Source: Caloranaerobacter sp050286925 (GTDB lineage: Bacteria > Bacillota > Clostridia > Tissierellales > Thermohalobacteraceae). Taken from it: a stretch of 64,000 bases of DNA. Shown one piece after another: positions 16,447 to 25,341 of this stretch (its first letter is position 1; the number at the start of each line of letters is the position of its first letter). The stretch is taken from the NCBI RefSeq assembly GCF_050286925.1, contig NZ_JBFWFX010000004.1:140177-204176 (forward strand), in the 5' to 3' direction. The notes under the pieces are model-generated. The model was not told the origin of the DNA. It saw only the letters and a list, made by a program, of their open reading frames with translations, and searched no databases. Both the position numbers and the translations under genes were made by a program.

Positions 16447-17307
16447 TTGAAGAGTTCGATGAGGAAAAGGAGAAATAAGAAGGATAAATTGTTGACAATA
16501 TTTGTATTTTTTATCATAGCACCAATTATATCAATAATTATAGGGATTTTGATTGTTCAAAATTTAATATTGCCTCATTTTGAAGATATTGATAATACTA
16601 AACTTACAAATAAAATTGAAAATAGTTCAAGTAATAATAAGAGTAATGAGAACATTGTTAAAGATATAGACAAGCAAAAAATTGATGATTTAGAAAAATT
16701 AGAATTAACAATTAAAGGATTTGATTTATATAACATCCAATTAGGTAGTTTTAGTAATATTGAAAATGCTAAGACATTAAGAAAAGAATTAAGAGAAAAA
16801 GGGGCAAATGGTTATATTGTTAAGATAAGTGACTATAAAGTATTTTATGGGACTTATCTTAATAGAGAAATATGTGATAAAGTTTTAACGAGTATTAGAG
16901 AATCATATAAAGATGCATTTGTAAATAAAATAACTGTTGATGATTTTGTGATAAAATATAATAGTAATGAACAGGAAACTGCTGATACGATAAATGAAAT
17001 TATTGAGACATTTAAGAAGGCATTTGATGAAGAGACTTCTTTATGGTACTATGTTCTTGTACAAAAAGATTTACAGGAAATAATTAAAACAATAAGGGAA
17101 AATAACGATCAAATAAGTAAATTATTAAACAATATAGATGGGGATGTAGAAAATTCTGACTTTAATAATATTTTAGATAATATCAGAATACAGGTTAAAG
17201 AAAGAGAACAGATTTTACAAAACCTAATAAGTAATAAAGAGATTATACAAGATAGTTATGACAAGTATTATAAAATGTTGTTTAATTTTATAAAAATTTT
17301 TAAATAG
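16447..17307 (+). CDS. SPOR-domain membrane protein
   Basis: 286 residues from TTG 16447 (AGGAGGCGAG 7 nt upstream). Basic N-terminus, one membrane helix (TIFVFFIIAPIISIIIGILI), a low-complexity Asn/Ser linker, and a SPOR domain at about 95-165 (LYNIQLGSFSNIENAKTLRK ... YKVFYGTY). SPOR domains bind denuded glycan at division sites. The C-terminal 120 residues are predicted helical and have no recognised domain. It precedes the DRTGG gene by 19 nt, so it may be co-transcribed with the redox-sensor run. Confidence 0.8.
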   Translation: MKSSMRKRRNKKDKLLTIFVFFIIAPIISIIIGILIVQNLILPHFEDIDNTKLTNKIENSSSNNKSNENIVKDIDKQKIDDLEKLELTIKGFDLYNIQLGSFSNIENAKTLRKELREKGANGYIVKISDYKVFYGTYLNREICDKVLTSIRESYKDAFVNKITVDDFVIKYNSNEQETADTINEIIETFKKAFDEETSLWYYVLVQKDLQEIIKTIRENNDQISKLLNNIDGDVENSDFNNILDNIRIQVKEREQILQNLISNKEIIQDSYDKYYKMLFNFIKIFK

Positions 17308-17326
17308 CTATAATAGGAGTGGTATT

Positions 17327-17689
17327 GTGAAGTTAAAAGAGATAAAGGAAATATTAAATGCTGAAGTTTTAACTGGTGAGGAATATCTAGATAGAGAAGT
17401 TCTTTCTGCTTTTGGGTCGGATTTAATGAGCGATGTTTTAGCTTTTGTAGATAATGGTTCAGTTTTACTTACAGGGTTAACAAATCCACAAGTTATTAGA
17501 ACTGCCGAAATGATAGATTTATATGCTATTGTATTTGTAAGAGGCAAAAAACCAAGTAAAGAAATTATTGAAATGGCAAAATCACACAACATTACTGTTT
17601 TACTTACTGACTATACATTGTATACAGCATGTGGAAAGCTATATGAAAAGGGATTAAAAGGCATTTCTATAGAAGGGGTAACAAGATAG
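17327..17689 (+). CDS. DRTGG-domain protein, first copy
   Basis: 120 residues from GTG 17327 (AGGAGTGG). A free-standing DRTGG domain: MKLKEIKEILNAEVLTGEEY at the start and FGSDLMSDVLAFVDNGSVLL in the middle. DRTGG domains otherwise occur in phosphotransacetylase and CBS-containing pyrophosphatases and are thought to bind a ligand; no catalytic activity is known. Its stop abuts the next start codon with no gap. A paralogue lies at 19402. Confidence 0.8.
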   Translation: MKLKEIKEILNAEVLTGEEYLDREVLSAFGSDLMSDVLAFVDNGSVLLTGLTNPQVIRTAEMIDLYAIVFVRGKKPSKEIIEMAKSHNITVLLTDYTLYTACGKLYEKGLKGISIEGVTR

Positions 17690-18124
17690 ATGAATGAGAA
17701 AAATTCTATAAAGCTTGAATATGAGATTTTGCAGAATGATTTTACAAGAGCAGGAGAAGCTTCGAGCAGCATAAAGAAAATTTTAAAACAGCTTGGAATT
17801 GATGCAAAGATAGTTAGAAGAGTAGCTATAGCAGCTTATGAAGCAGAGATGAACATAGTTATACATTCCTATGGTGGGGTTATTAAAGCTATAATAACAG
17901 AGCAATATGTAGATATTTATGCAACCGATAAAGGACCGGGTATTAAAGATATAGAGTTAGCTATGAAAGAAGGTTACTCGACAGCACCAAATCATATTAG
18001 AGAGTTGGGGTTTGGTGCTGGAATGGGATTACCGAATATGAAAAGATGTTCTGATGAATTTAATATAGAGTCTACTCCTAATGGTAAAACAGAAGTTCAT
18101 ATGAGAATTTACATAAATAAATAA
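17690..18124 (+). CDS. RsbT/RsbW-like HATPase anti-sigma-type kinase
   Basis: 144 residues starting directly after the previous stop. It is a lone GHKL ATPase domain: N box EAEMNIVIHSYGG, G1 box DKGPGI, G2 box GAGMGLPNMKR. This is the layout of RsbT/RsbW-type serine kinases, which phosphorylate STAS antagonists; no STAS gene is visible here. Context with DRTGG and hydrogenase-like proteins suggests a switch protein in redox signalling. Confidence 0.85.
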   Translation: MNEKNSIKLEYEILQNDFTRAGEASSSIKKILKQLGIDAKIVRRVAIAAYEAEMNIVIHSYGGVIKAIITEQYVDIYATDKGPGIKDIELAMKEGYSTAPNHIRELGFGAGMGLPNMKRCSDEFNIESTPNGKTEVHMRIYINK

Positions 18125-18143
18125 AATCTAGTAGGTGATTTTT

Positions 18144-19385
18144 ATGGTAGAGTACTTTCATTCAGTTGTACTTGATAAAGATAGATGTAATGGTTGTACA
18201 AATTGTATGAGAAGATGTCCAACAGAGGCGATAAGAGTAAGAAATAAGAAAGCTATAATCATAAAAGAGAGATGTATAGATTGTGGTGAATGTATAAGAG
18301 TATGTCCATATCATGCTCAACAGACACAGTTAGATACTTTGGATAAATTAGAGAAGTATAAATATAAGATAGCTATTTCTCCAATGACTCTATATGGTCA
18401 ATTCAGTTTAGATAAAGATATGAATAAAGTTTTTGAAGGGATTAAAATGTTAGGTTTCGATGAGGTATTTGATGAAGGATATGCGGCAGATATTATAACT
18501 TTGATTATTAGAGAAAACTTGAAAAACAATAAACAACCAAAACCACTTATTTCATCTTTGTGTCCAGCAGTATTAAGATTGATACAAATTAATTTTCCAT
18601 CACTAATTGATAATATAATAAGAATTGAATCACCTATGGAATTGGCAGCTAGATTAGCAAGAAAAAATGCTATGGAAAAGTATAATTTAAAGTCTGATGA
18701 GATAGGTATATTTTATATAACACAATGTCCTGCTAAAGTTACAAGCATCAAAAATCCAATAGGTATAAAAAATTCGCATGTTGATGGTGCTATTTCTATA
18801 AAGCAGATATATGGGGATATAGTGAAAAATTCAAATACTGCTGAAAAGACAGATGTTTTTAGGACAGCTTCTACTTATGGAATAGATTGGGCTAGAGCTG
18901 GAGGACAAAGTAAATCTATTGGAGTTGATAATTATATTGCAGTTGATGGAATAGACAACGTTATAAAAGTTTTGGAAGAGATTGAATTGGGTAAGCTAAA
19001 TAACATTGAATACTTTGAAGGTTTAGCTTGTGTTGGTGGCTGTGTTGGAGGCCCATTATGTGTTGAGAATCCATTTATAGCTAAAAGTAGAATTAGAAGG
19101 TTAGCAGAAAAGCATGATGATGAGATAAAAGTTTCAAAAGAATATGCTATGGAATTATATAATTCAGGATTTGCTTGTTGGACTGAGAAAATCCAATCTA
19201 AAGGAACTATGAAACTTGATGAAAATATAGTCGAAGCAATAAAAAAGATAGAAGAAATAAAAAAATTGACAAGCCTATTACCTGGACTCGATTGTGGTTC
19301 ATGTGGAGCACCTTCTTGTAGAGCCTTGGCTGAAGATATAGTAAGAGGGTATAGTAAAATAGAAGACTGTATATTTAGAGATTAG
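18144..19385 (+). CDS. [FeFe]-hydrogenase-like iron-sulfur protein, probably sensory
   Basis: 413 residues from ATG 18144 (AGGTGAT). Two [4Fe-4S] ferredoxin motifs at the N-terminus (CNGCTNCMRRCP, CIDCGECIRVCP). The H-cluster domain follows with its loops altered but all four cysteine ligands present: SSLCPAV (near 135), TQCPAK (near 194) and ACVGGCVGG (near 295-300). A C-terminal Fe-S module has CGSCGAPSC and a final Cys. Divergent loops plus neighbours with kinase-like and ligand-binding domains point to a hydrogen or redox sensor rather than a catabolic hydrogenase. In other Clostridia similar genes sit beside hydABC clusters. Confidence 0.85.
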   Translation: MVEYFHSVVLDKDRCNGCTNCMRRCPTEAIRVRNKKAIIIKERCIDCGECIRVCPYHAQQTQLDTLDKLEKYKYKIAISPMTLYGQFSLDKDMNKVFEGIKMLGFDEVFDEGYAADIITLIIRENLKNNKQPKPLISSLCPAVLRLIQINFPSLIDNIIRIESPMELAARLARKNAMEKYNLKSDEIGIFYITQCPAKVTSIKNPIGIKNSHVDGAISIKQIYGDIVKNSNTAEKTDVFRTASTYGIDWARAGGQSKSIGVDNYIAVDGIDNVIKVLEEIELGKLNNIEYFEGLACVGGCVGGPLCVENPFIAKSRIRRLAEKHDDEIKVSKEYAMELYNSGFACWTEKIQSKGTMKLDENIVEAIKKIEEIKKLTSLLPGLDCGSCGAPSCRALAEDIVRGYSKIEDCIFRD

Positions 19386-19401
19386 TCTAAGGGGGATATT
19401 T

Positions 19402-19731
19402 ATGAGATTAGATAAAATAGTTAAAGAATTAGAGCTTGAAGTTTTAACTGAAAAAAATATTGAAAATAATGTAGAGGGAGTCTATATAGGTGATTTATTA
19501 AGTTTAGTAATGGCTAATGCTAGTGAAAATAATTTATGGATTACTATTCAAACGCATTTAAATGTAATTGCTGTAGCTACTTTAGTAGGTTTATCAGCTG
19601 TTTTGATTGCAGAAGGTATGGAAGTTGAAGATGAAACTATAAAAAAAGCCAATGAAGTTGGTATACCAGTGTTGAGGTCAAAACTTAGTGCATACGAATT
19701 AGCATGTAGATTACATGAATTGGGTGTTTAG
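19402..19731 (+). CDS. DRTGG-domain protein, second copy
   Basis: 109 residues from ATG 19402 (GGGGGAT). Starts MRLDKIVKELELEVLTEKN, parallel to the copy at 17327, and contains YIGDLLSLVMANASENNLWI and an alternating Rossmann-like core. Likely a small ligand-binding partner in the same module. The stop is 1 nt from the preferred start of the PHP gene. Confidence 0.8.
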   Translation: MRLDKIVKELELEVLTEKNIENNVEGVYIGDLLSLVMANASENNLWITIQTHLNVIAVATLVGLSAVLIAEGMEVEDETIKKANEVGIPVLRSKLSAYELACRLHELGV

Positions 19732-19732
19732 T

Positions 19733-20458
19733 ATGAGATTTAGTTATGACTTGCATATACATTCAGCTTTATCTCCGTGTGGAGATGAGGATATGACACC
19801 AAACAATATTGTCAATATGGCGTATATTAAAGGACTAGATATAATTTCAGTAACGGATCACAATACTATGGGAAATGTAGAATCTATTATGAAGGTAGCT
19901 AAAAAAAGGGACATTTTAGTTATACCTGGTATAGAGGTAACTACAAAAGAAGAAGTTCATGTATTATGTTATTTTAGGAATATTGAAGATGGTATAGAAT
20001 TTCAGGATTTTATTTATAGAGGATTACCAGATATTAAAAATAATAAAAAGTTTTTTGGAAACCAACTGTTAATGGATGAAAATGATAACATTATAGGAGA
20101 GGTTGAAAAATTTCTTCTAAACAGTACTAAGTATACAATTAAAGAAATTAATAACTTAGTTAATAGACTAAATGGAGTGCTTGTACCAGCACATATTGAT
20201 AAAAAATCTTATAGTATACTTATGAATTTAGGATTTATACCAGATGAACTTAATGTAAAAACAGTTGAGGTCTCAAAAAATTATTCTTCTCAGTCAATTA
20301 AAAATTTAATAAACTTGGAAAGATATAATTTAATTAAAAATTCTGATGCACATTATCTTGGCGATATTAATGAACCAGTTATGTTTTTAGATATAGAAAA
20401 AAAAGATATAAATTCTTTAGTAGAATATCTTAGTAAGAGTTGGAGGAATATAAAATGA
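19733..20458 (+). CDS. PHP-domain phosphoesterase
   Basis: 241 residues from ATG 19733, where GGGTG lies just upstream and the PHP fold begins at once (YDLHIHSALSPCGDED). An in-frame ATG at 19715 is the alternative. Metal-binding motifs of the TrpH-like PHP family are present: HIH, TDHNT, PGIEVTT, PAHIDK and NSDAHYLGD. Such enzymes hydrolyse phosphate esters, for example nucleoside 3',5'-bisphosphates; the substrate here is unknown. The stop codon overlaps the next ATG. Confidence 0.85.
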   Translation: MRFSYDLHIHSALSPCGDEDMTPNNIVNMAYIKGLDIISVTDHNTMGNVESIMKVAKKRDILVIPGIEVTTKEEVHVLCYFRNIEDGIEFQDFIYRGLPDIKNNKKFFGNQLLMDENDNIIGEVEKFLLNSTKYTIKEINNLVNRLNGVLVPAHIDKKSYSILMNLGFIPDELNVKTVEVSKNYSSQSIKNLINLERYNLIKNSDAHYLGDINEPVMFLDIEKKDINSLVEYLSKSWRNIK

Positions 20459-21006
20459 AGGAGCTTTCCCTTCATATTTTAGATTTAGCTGAAAATTCAG
20501 TTAAAGCTGGAGCAACTAAAATAAATATTAGCATTGATGAGGATACAGAAAGGGATTTATTGACCATAGAATTAGAAGATAACGGTGAAGGAATGAGTGA
20601 AGATTTATTAAAGAAAGTAGAAGACCCTTTTGTTACATCTAGAACAACTAGAAAAGTAGGGTTAGGAATACCTTTGATGAAAGCAGCTACTTTAAGATGT
20701 GAAGGAGATTTTAAAATATCTTCTGAAATAGGTAAAGGAACTAAAGTAACATGTGTTTTTAGGCATAGTCATATAGATAGAGCACCAATAGGAGATATTG
20801 GACAAACAATAATTTCACTAATAAATGCAAATGAGAATATAGAAATTGTTTACAGACACAGTTATAATGGAAATTATTTTGTTTTTGATACTAAGGAAGT
20901 AAAAAAAATACTGGGAGATGTGCCAATAAATGAAGCTAATATAATACTATGGATAAAAGATTATATTAATGAGAATATAAAAAATCTTTATAGGAATAGT
21001 CAATAG
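20455..21006 (+). CDS. GHKL-type ATP-binding protein (histidine-kinase ATPase domain)
   Basis: 183 residues from ATG 20455 (GGAGG, overlapping the PHP stop). A single HATPase domain without a dimerisation or receiver part: N box LDLAENSVKAGA, G1 DNGEGMS, phosphate lid DPFVTSRTTRKVG, G2 GLGIPLMKAA. The C-terminal 60 residues are extra. It resembles the ATPase domain proteins that accompany [FeFe]-hydrogenase clusters. Last gene before rnfC; a hairpin at 21091 separates them. Confidence 0.85.
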   Translation: MKELSLHILDLAENSVKAGATKINISIDEDTERDLLTIELEDNGEGMSEDLLKKVEDPFVTSRTTRKVGLGIPLMKAATLRCEGDFKISSEIGKGTKVTCVFRHSHIDRAPIGDIGQTIISLINANENIEIVYRHSYNGNYFVFDTKEVKKILGDVPINEANIILWIKDYINENIKNLYRNSQ

Positions 21007-21090
21007 GAAGAGCTAGTGGATATGTTAATAAATAAACGATTTATTTTCTGTACAATTTTATTAAAAGGTGTTATAATTAAGTTGAAAATG

Positions 21091-21119
21091 ATAGGACCCG
21101 TAAGAGGGGAGGGTCCTAT
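21091..21119 (+). terminator. Hairpin between the sensor cluster and rnf operon
   Basis: Stem ATAGGACCC / GGGTCCTAT (21091-21099 with 21111-21119) with an 11-nt purine-rich loop, followed only by ATTTGTG. Probably a terminator, or an attenuator-like element in the rnf leader. Confidence 0.5.
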
Positions 21120-21205
21120 ATTTGTGTTAATTTTTATCTATTTAAGTATTTTGTATACAAGATTTGTTTAAAAATTATTAAAATTATAAATAAGAGGTGA
21201 GATAT

Positions 21206-22534
21206 ATGAAATTAAAAAATCTTACCTTTAAAGGTGGTGTTCATCCGCCACACTTTAAAGAGTATACTGAAAAGATTCCGTTAGAAAAAGCTAAAGAGCC
21301 ACAAACAGTTATTATTCCATTAGCACAGCATATAGGTGCACCTTGTGAGCCAATTGTAAAGGTTGGGGATAGAGTTAAAATTGGACAGAAGATAGGTGAA
21401 CCAAAAGCATTTGTTTCTGCACCAATTCATTCTAGTATTGCAGGAATAGTAAAGAAGATTGTACCTTATACAAGTCCTATAGGTACACAAGTGTTGTCTG
21501 TAGTAATAGAATCAGATGGCAGTAATGAAGTGGATGAAAACGTTAAACCTAAAGGAGATTTAGATTCTCTTACTAAAGAAGAAATTTTGAATATCATTAA
21601 AGAAGCGGGTATAACAGGGCTTGGAGGTGCAGGATTCCCTACTCATGTAAAATTATCGCCGCCTCCAGATAAAAAGATTGATACTATAATATTAAATGGT
21701 GCAGAGTGTGAACCTTATTTAACTTCTGACCATAGATTAATGGTTGAAACTCCAGAAAAAGTAGTTTTTGGTTTAAAAGCTATTATGAAAGCTGTTGGTG
21801 TAAATAAGGGATTTATCGGAATTGAGAACAATAAACCAGATGCGATAGAAGCAATGGAGAAGGCTGTCAAAGATGAGCCAAACATTGAAATAGCTACTTT
21901 GGTTACTAAGTATCCACAAGGAGATGAAAAACGATTAATTAATGCTATTACAGGGAGAGAAGTACCAGCTGGTGGCTTGCCAATGGATGTAGGCGTTATA
22001 GTTAATAATGTTGGTACTGCAGCAGCTATAGCAGATGCAATTCAAACAGGTATGCCACTTATACAAAGAATAGTTACGATAACAGGTAGTGCTATAAATG
22101 AACCTAAAAATTTAATTGTTAAGATAGGAACTCTATTTAAAGAAGTGATTGAACAATGTGGTGGATATAAAGGAAAGCCAGGGAAAATAATTATGGGTGG
22201 ACCTATGATGGGAATTGCTCAGTTTACAGATGAGGTACCTGTTATTAAAGGAACATCAGGTATACTTGTATTAAATGAAAAAGAGGCTAAGATACCTGAA
22301 CCTAAACAATGTATTAGATGCGGTAAATGTGTTGATATTTGTCCTGTTAATTTACAACCACTATTTATAAGTCAATTTGCACTAAAAAATATGTATGATG
22401 AAGCTGAAAAATACCATGCATTAGATTGTATCGAGTGCGGTTCATGCTCTTTCATTTGTCCATCAAAAAGGCCTTTATTGCAGTCAATAAGAGTAGCTAA
22501 GAGAGAACTAATTTCTAGAAGAAAAAAAAGATAA
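21206..22534 (+). CDS. rnfC: Rnf complex subunit C
   Basis: 442 residues from ATG 21206 (GAGGTGAG). It is the NADH-oxidising peripheral subunit of the ion-translocating ferredoxin:NAD+ oxidoreductase. Signatures: N-terminal PPHFKEYTEKIPLEKA, the NADH/FMN-binding GLGGAGFPTHVKL, NGAECEPYL, and two [4Fe-4S] motifs near the end (CIRCGKCVDICP, CIECGSCSFICP). First of six contiguous genes in the order C-D-G-E-A-B. Confidence 0.97.
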   Translation: MKLKNLTFKGGVHPPHFKEYTEKIPLEKAKEPQTVIIPLAQHIGAPCEPIVKVGDRVKIGQKIGEPKAFVSAPIHSSIAGIVKKIVPYTSPIGTQVLSVVIESDGSNEVDENVKPKGDLDSLTKEEILNIIKEAGITGLGGAGFPTHVKLSPPPDKKIDTIILNGAECEPYLTSDHRLMVETPEKVVFGLKAIMKAVGVNKGFIGIENNKPDAIEAMEKAVKDEPNIEIATLVTKYPQGDEKRLINAITGREVPAGGLPMDVGVIVNNVGTAAAIADAIQTGMPLIQRIVTITGSAINEPKNLIVKIGTLFKEVIEQCGGYKGKPGKIIMGGPMMGIAQFTDEVPVIKGTSGILVLNEKEAKIPEPKQCIRCGKCVDICPVNLQPLFISQFALKNMYDEAEKYHALDCIECGSCSFICPSKRPLLQSIRVAKRELISRRKKR

Positions 22535-22552
22535 GTGATTGGAGGGAAAATA

Positions 22553-23533
22553 GTGGATAATAAGTTAATAGTTTCATCTTCTCCACATCTTAGATCAGAT
22601 GAAACAATCAATAGAATTATGTTAGATGTAATAATAGCACTATTACCAGCGACTTTAGCTAGTATATACTATTTTAGGTTTAATGCATTAAAGTTGATTG
22701 TATTAGCAGTATTAACTGCAGTAGCAACAGAAGCTTTAATTCAAAAGTTATTAAAAAAGCCTATAACTGTAAATGATTTAAGTGCAGTTGTAACAGGTTT
22801 ACTATTAGCTTTTAATATACCTGCATCAGCCCCTTGGTGGATACCGGTGATAGGTTCGGCTTTTGCAATTGCTATAGTAAAGCAGGCTTTCGGTGGATTA
22901 GGGCATAATTTTATGAACCCAGCTTTAGCAGCAAGAGCTATGCTTTTAGCGTCATGGCCTGTTATTATGACTAATTGGGTGACTCCAGGGCCAGAGGCAG
23001 TAAGCACTGCAACACCTTTAGCTATATTGAAGCAAATAGCAAATCAGGCAGCTCATGGTCATGATGCAGTAAGTGCAGCAACTCCAATTTTACCACCTTT
23101 AAAAGATGTATTTTTCGGAAATATAGGAGGCTCATTAGGAGAAACATCTGCAATACTTTTAATTTTAGGTGGTTTATATTTACTTTATAGAGGTGTTATT
23201 AACTGGCGTATTCCTTTTACTTATATAGGTACAGTTGCAGTTATAATGCTACTTTCTGGTGCAGGATTTAGTAATATGCTGTATCATTTATTTGCAGGTG
23301 GCCTAATGTTAGGAGCATTTTTCATGGCTACTGACTATGCGTCATCTCCTGTAACACCAAAAGGACAGATTATTTTTGGTATAGGCTGTGGTGTTATAAC
23401 ATCAGTAATAAGACTTTACGGTGGATATCCTGAAGGGGTTTCATATTCAATACTTCTTATGAATATAGTAGCGCCTCTTTTAGATAAATATACTAGCCCT
23501 AGAGTATTTGGTGAGGTGAAGCAAAATGGGTGA
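22553..23533 (+). CDS. rnfD: Rnf complex subunit D
   Basis: 326 residues from GTG 22553 with GGAGGG upstream. A polytopic membrane subunit (PHLRSDETINRIMLDVIIAL, GHNFMNPALAARAM). The covalent-flavin threonine motif reads STATPLA near residue 150. It overlaps rnfG by 8 nt. Confidence 0.95.
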   Translation: MDNKLIVSSSPHLRSDETINRIMLDVIIALLPATLASIYYFRFNALKLIVLAVLTAVATEALIQKLLKKPITVNDLSAVVTGLLLAFNIPASAPWWIPVIGSAFAIAIVKQAFGGLGHNFMNPALAARAMLLASWPVIMTNWVTPGPEAVSTATPLAILKQIANQAAHGHDAVSAATPILPPLKDVFFGNIGGSLGETSAILLILGGLYLLYRGVINWRIPFTYIGTVAVIMLLSGAGFSNMLYHLFAGGLMLGAFFMATDYASSPVTPKGQIIFGIGCGVITSVIRLYGGYPEGVSYSILLMNIVAPLLDKYTSPRVFGEVKQNG

Positions 23534-24107
23534 TATTATAAAATTAGGTTTAATACTATTACTGATAACTTCTATAGCAGCTTTAGTGTTAGGTTTTACT
23601 CATGATATGACTAAAGATGTTATTGCGAGTGTAGAAAATCAAGCGAGTGAAGTAGCAAGAAAAGAAGTGTTACCTCTAGCTGAAAGTTTCAAACCTTTAG
23701 ACGAAAAAATTTTGAATGAAATAATTAGTGAAAATCCAAGTATAAGAGAGATTTATAGTGGGTATTCTGAAAATGGAAGTTTGGTAGGATATGCTATAAA
23801 GACAGCTACTCCTGGATACGGAGGAGATGTTGAAGTTATAACAGGAATTTCATTAGAAAACAAAGTAACTGGTATAAAAGTAGTAAGTCATAAAGAAACT
23901 CCAGGTCTTGGAGCTAATGCAACTCAACCTAAGTTCCAAAACCAATTTAAAGATAAAGATGCTTCAAAAGAGTTAGTAGTAGTTAAAGGAAGTCCAAGTA
24001 GTGAAAATGAAATACAGGCACTTACTGGTGCAACAATAACGTCAAAAGCTGTTACTAAAGGTGTTAACTTGGCTAGAGAAATATTTATTAATAATCTTGC
24101 AAAATAG
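23526..24107 (+). CDS. rnfG: Rnf complex subunit G
   Basis: 193 residues, ATG 23526 inside the end of rnfD. One N-terminal membrane helix, then an extracytoplasmic FMN-binding domain with ETPGLGANATQPKF and the flavinylation motif LTGATITSKAV. It passes electrons across the membrane. Confidence 0.95.
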   Translation: MGDIIKLGLILLLITSIAALVLGFTHDMTKDVIASVENQASEVARKEVLPLAESFKPLDEKILNEIISENPSIREIYSGYSENGSLVGYAIKTATPGYGGDVEVITGISLENKVTGIKVVSHKETPGLGANATQPKFQNQFKDKDASKELVVVKGSPSSENEIQALTGATITSKAVTKGVNLAREIFINNLAK

Positions 24108-24131
24108 TACTTCGGGCTTGGAGGTGTAGAG

Positions 24132-24734
24132 ATGAAATTTATAGATAATTTAAAAAATGGTTTATTAAAAGAAAATCCGACATTTGTGCAGCTTTTAGGT
24201 ATGTGTCCGACATTGGCTGTAACAACAACAGCCTCTGACGGTATGGCAATGGGATTGGCGACAACTACTGTATTAATAAGTTCAAACTTTGTTATATCTT
24301 TATTGAGAAAATTTATACCAAGTAAAATTAGGATACCTTCTTATATAGTAATAATAGCTACATTTGTTACTCTAATTGAAATGTTTATGCATGCTTATGC
24401 TATTGATTTATATAGGTCTTTAGGCTTGTTTATACCTTTAATTGTTGTTAACTGTTTAATATTGGGTAGAGCTGAGTCTTTTGCTTCAAAGAATAATCCT
24501 GTTGATTCAATAGTAGACGGAATTGGTATGGGATTAGGATTTACATGGGCTCTTACTCTTTTGGGAATTATAAGAGAGTTGCTTGGAGCAGGAAGTGTAT
24601 TTGGAATTCAAATATTAGGTGAAGCTTTCAAACCAGCTCTAATAATGATATTACCTCCGGGAGCTTTCTTAGCATTAGGTGTTTTAATAGGATTATTTAA
24701 CTGGCTAAAGTCGAGAAAGACTGCTAGAGTATAG
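24132..24734 (+). CDS. rnfE: Rnf complex subunit E
   Basis: 200-residue, six-helix membrane subunit (ENPTFVQLLGMCPTLAVTTT, NCLILGRAESFA, GLGFTWAL). Homologous to NqrD and to rnfA; the conserved Cys in GMCPT and in NCLILG can bind an iron-sulfur centre in the membrane. Confidence 0.95.
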   Translation: MKFIDNLKNGLLKENPTFVQLLGMCPTLAVTTTASDGMAMGLATTTVLISSNFVISLLRKFIPSKIRIPSYIVIIATFVTLIEMFMHAYAIDLYRSLGLFIPLIVVNCLILGRAESFASKNNPVDSIVDGIGMGLGFTWALTLLGIIRELLGAGSVFGIQILGEAFKPALIMILPPGAFLALGVLIGLFNWLKSRKTARV

Positions 24735-24747
24735 AGGGGGTTTGTAG

Positions 24748-25329
24748 ATGAGTATAGGAGGATTATTTGCAATATTAATAAGCGCAATGCTTGTGAATAA
24801 CTTTGTACTTTCAAGATTCTTAGGTATTTGCCCTTTCCTTGGAGTATCTAAGCAGGTAGAAACTGCTTTTGGTATGGGAATGGCTGTAACATTCGTAATG
24901 ACTTTGTCATCTATTATAACTTATGTTGTACATCATACTATACTAGTGAGTTTAGGATTAGAATATTTACAAACTATTGCTTTTATCTTAATAATTGCTT
25001 CATTAGTTCAGTTAGTTGAGATGTTTATTCAAAAGATGAGTCCAACGTTATACCAAGCTTTAGGGGTATATTTACCACTTATTACTACAAATTGTGCGGT
25101 ATTGGGATTGGCAATAATTAATATTCAAGAGGATTATAATCTAATAGAAACTATTGTTCATTCATTAGGTGCATCTATAGGTTTCTCTTTAGCAATAGTA
25201 CTTTTTGCTGGTATTAGAGAGAGGTTAGCATTAGCCGATGTACCTGAATCTTTAAAAGGATTTCCGATTGCTTTAATAACAGCAGGATTAATGTCAATAG
25301 CATTTTTAGGCTTTACTGGTCTTGTATAG
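24748..25329 (+). CDS. rnfA: Rnf complex subunit A
   Basis: 193-residue, six-helix membrane subunit (NNFVLSRFLGICPFLGVSKQ, TTNCAVLGLAI). Pairs with RnfE to form the membrane core; conserved Cys in GICPF and TNCAV. RnfB starts 12 nt after its stop. Confidence 0.95.
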   Translation: MSIGGLFAILISAMLVNNFVLSRFLGICPFLGVSKQVETAFGMGMAVTFVMTLSSIITYVVHHTILVSLGLEYLQTIAFILIIASLVQLVEMFIQKMSPTLYQALGVYLPLITTNCAVLGLAIINIQEDYNLIETIVHSLGASIGFSLAIVLFAGIRERLALADVPESLKGFPIALITAGLMSIAFLGFTGLV

Positions 25330-25341
25330 GAGGTGATAGTA

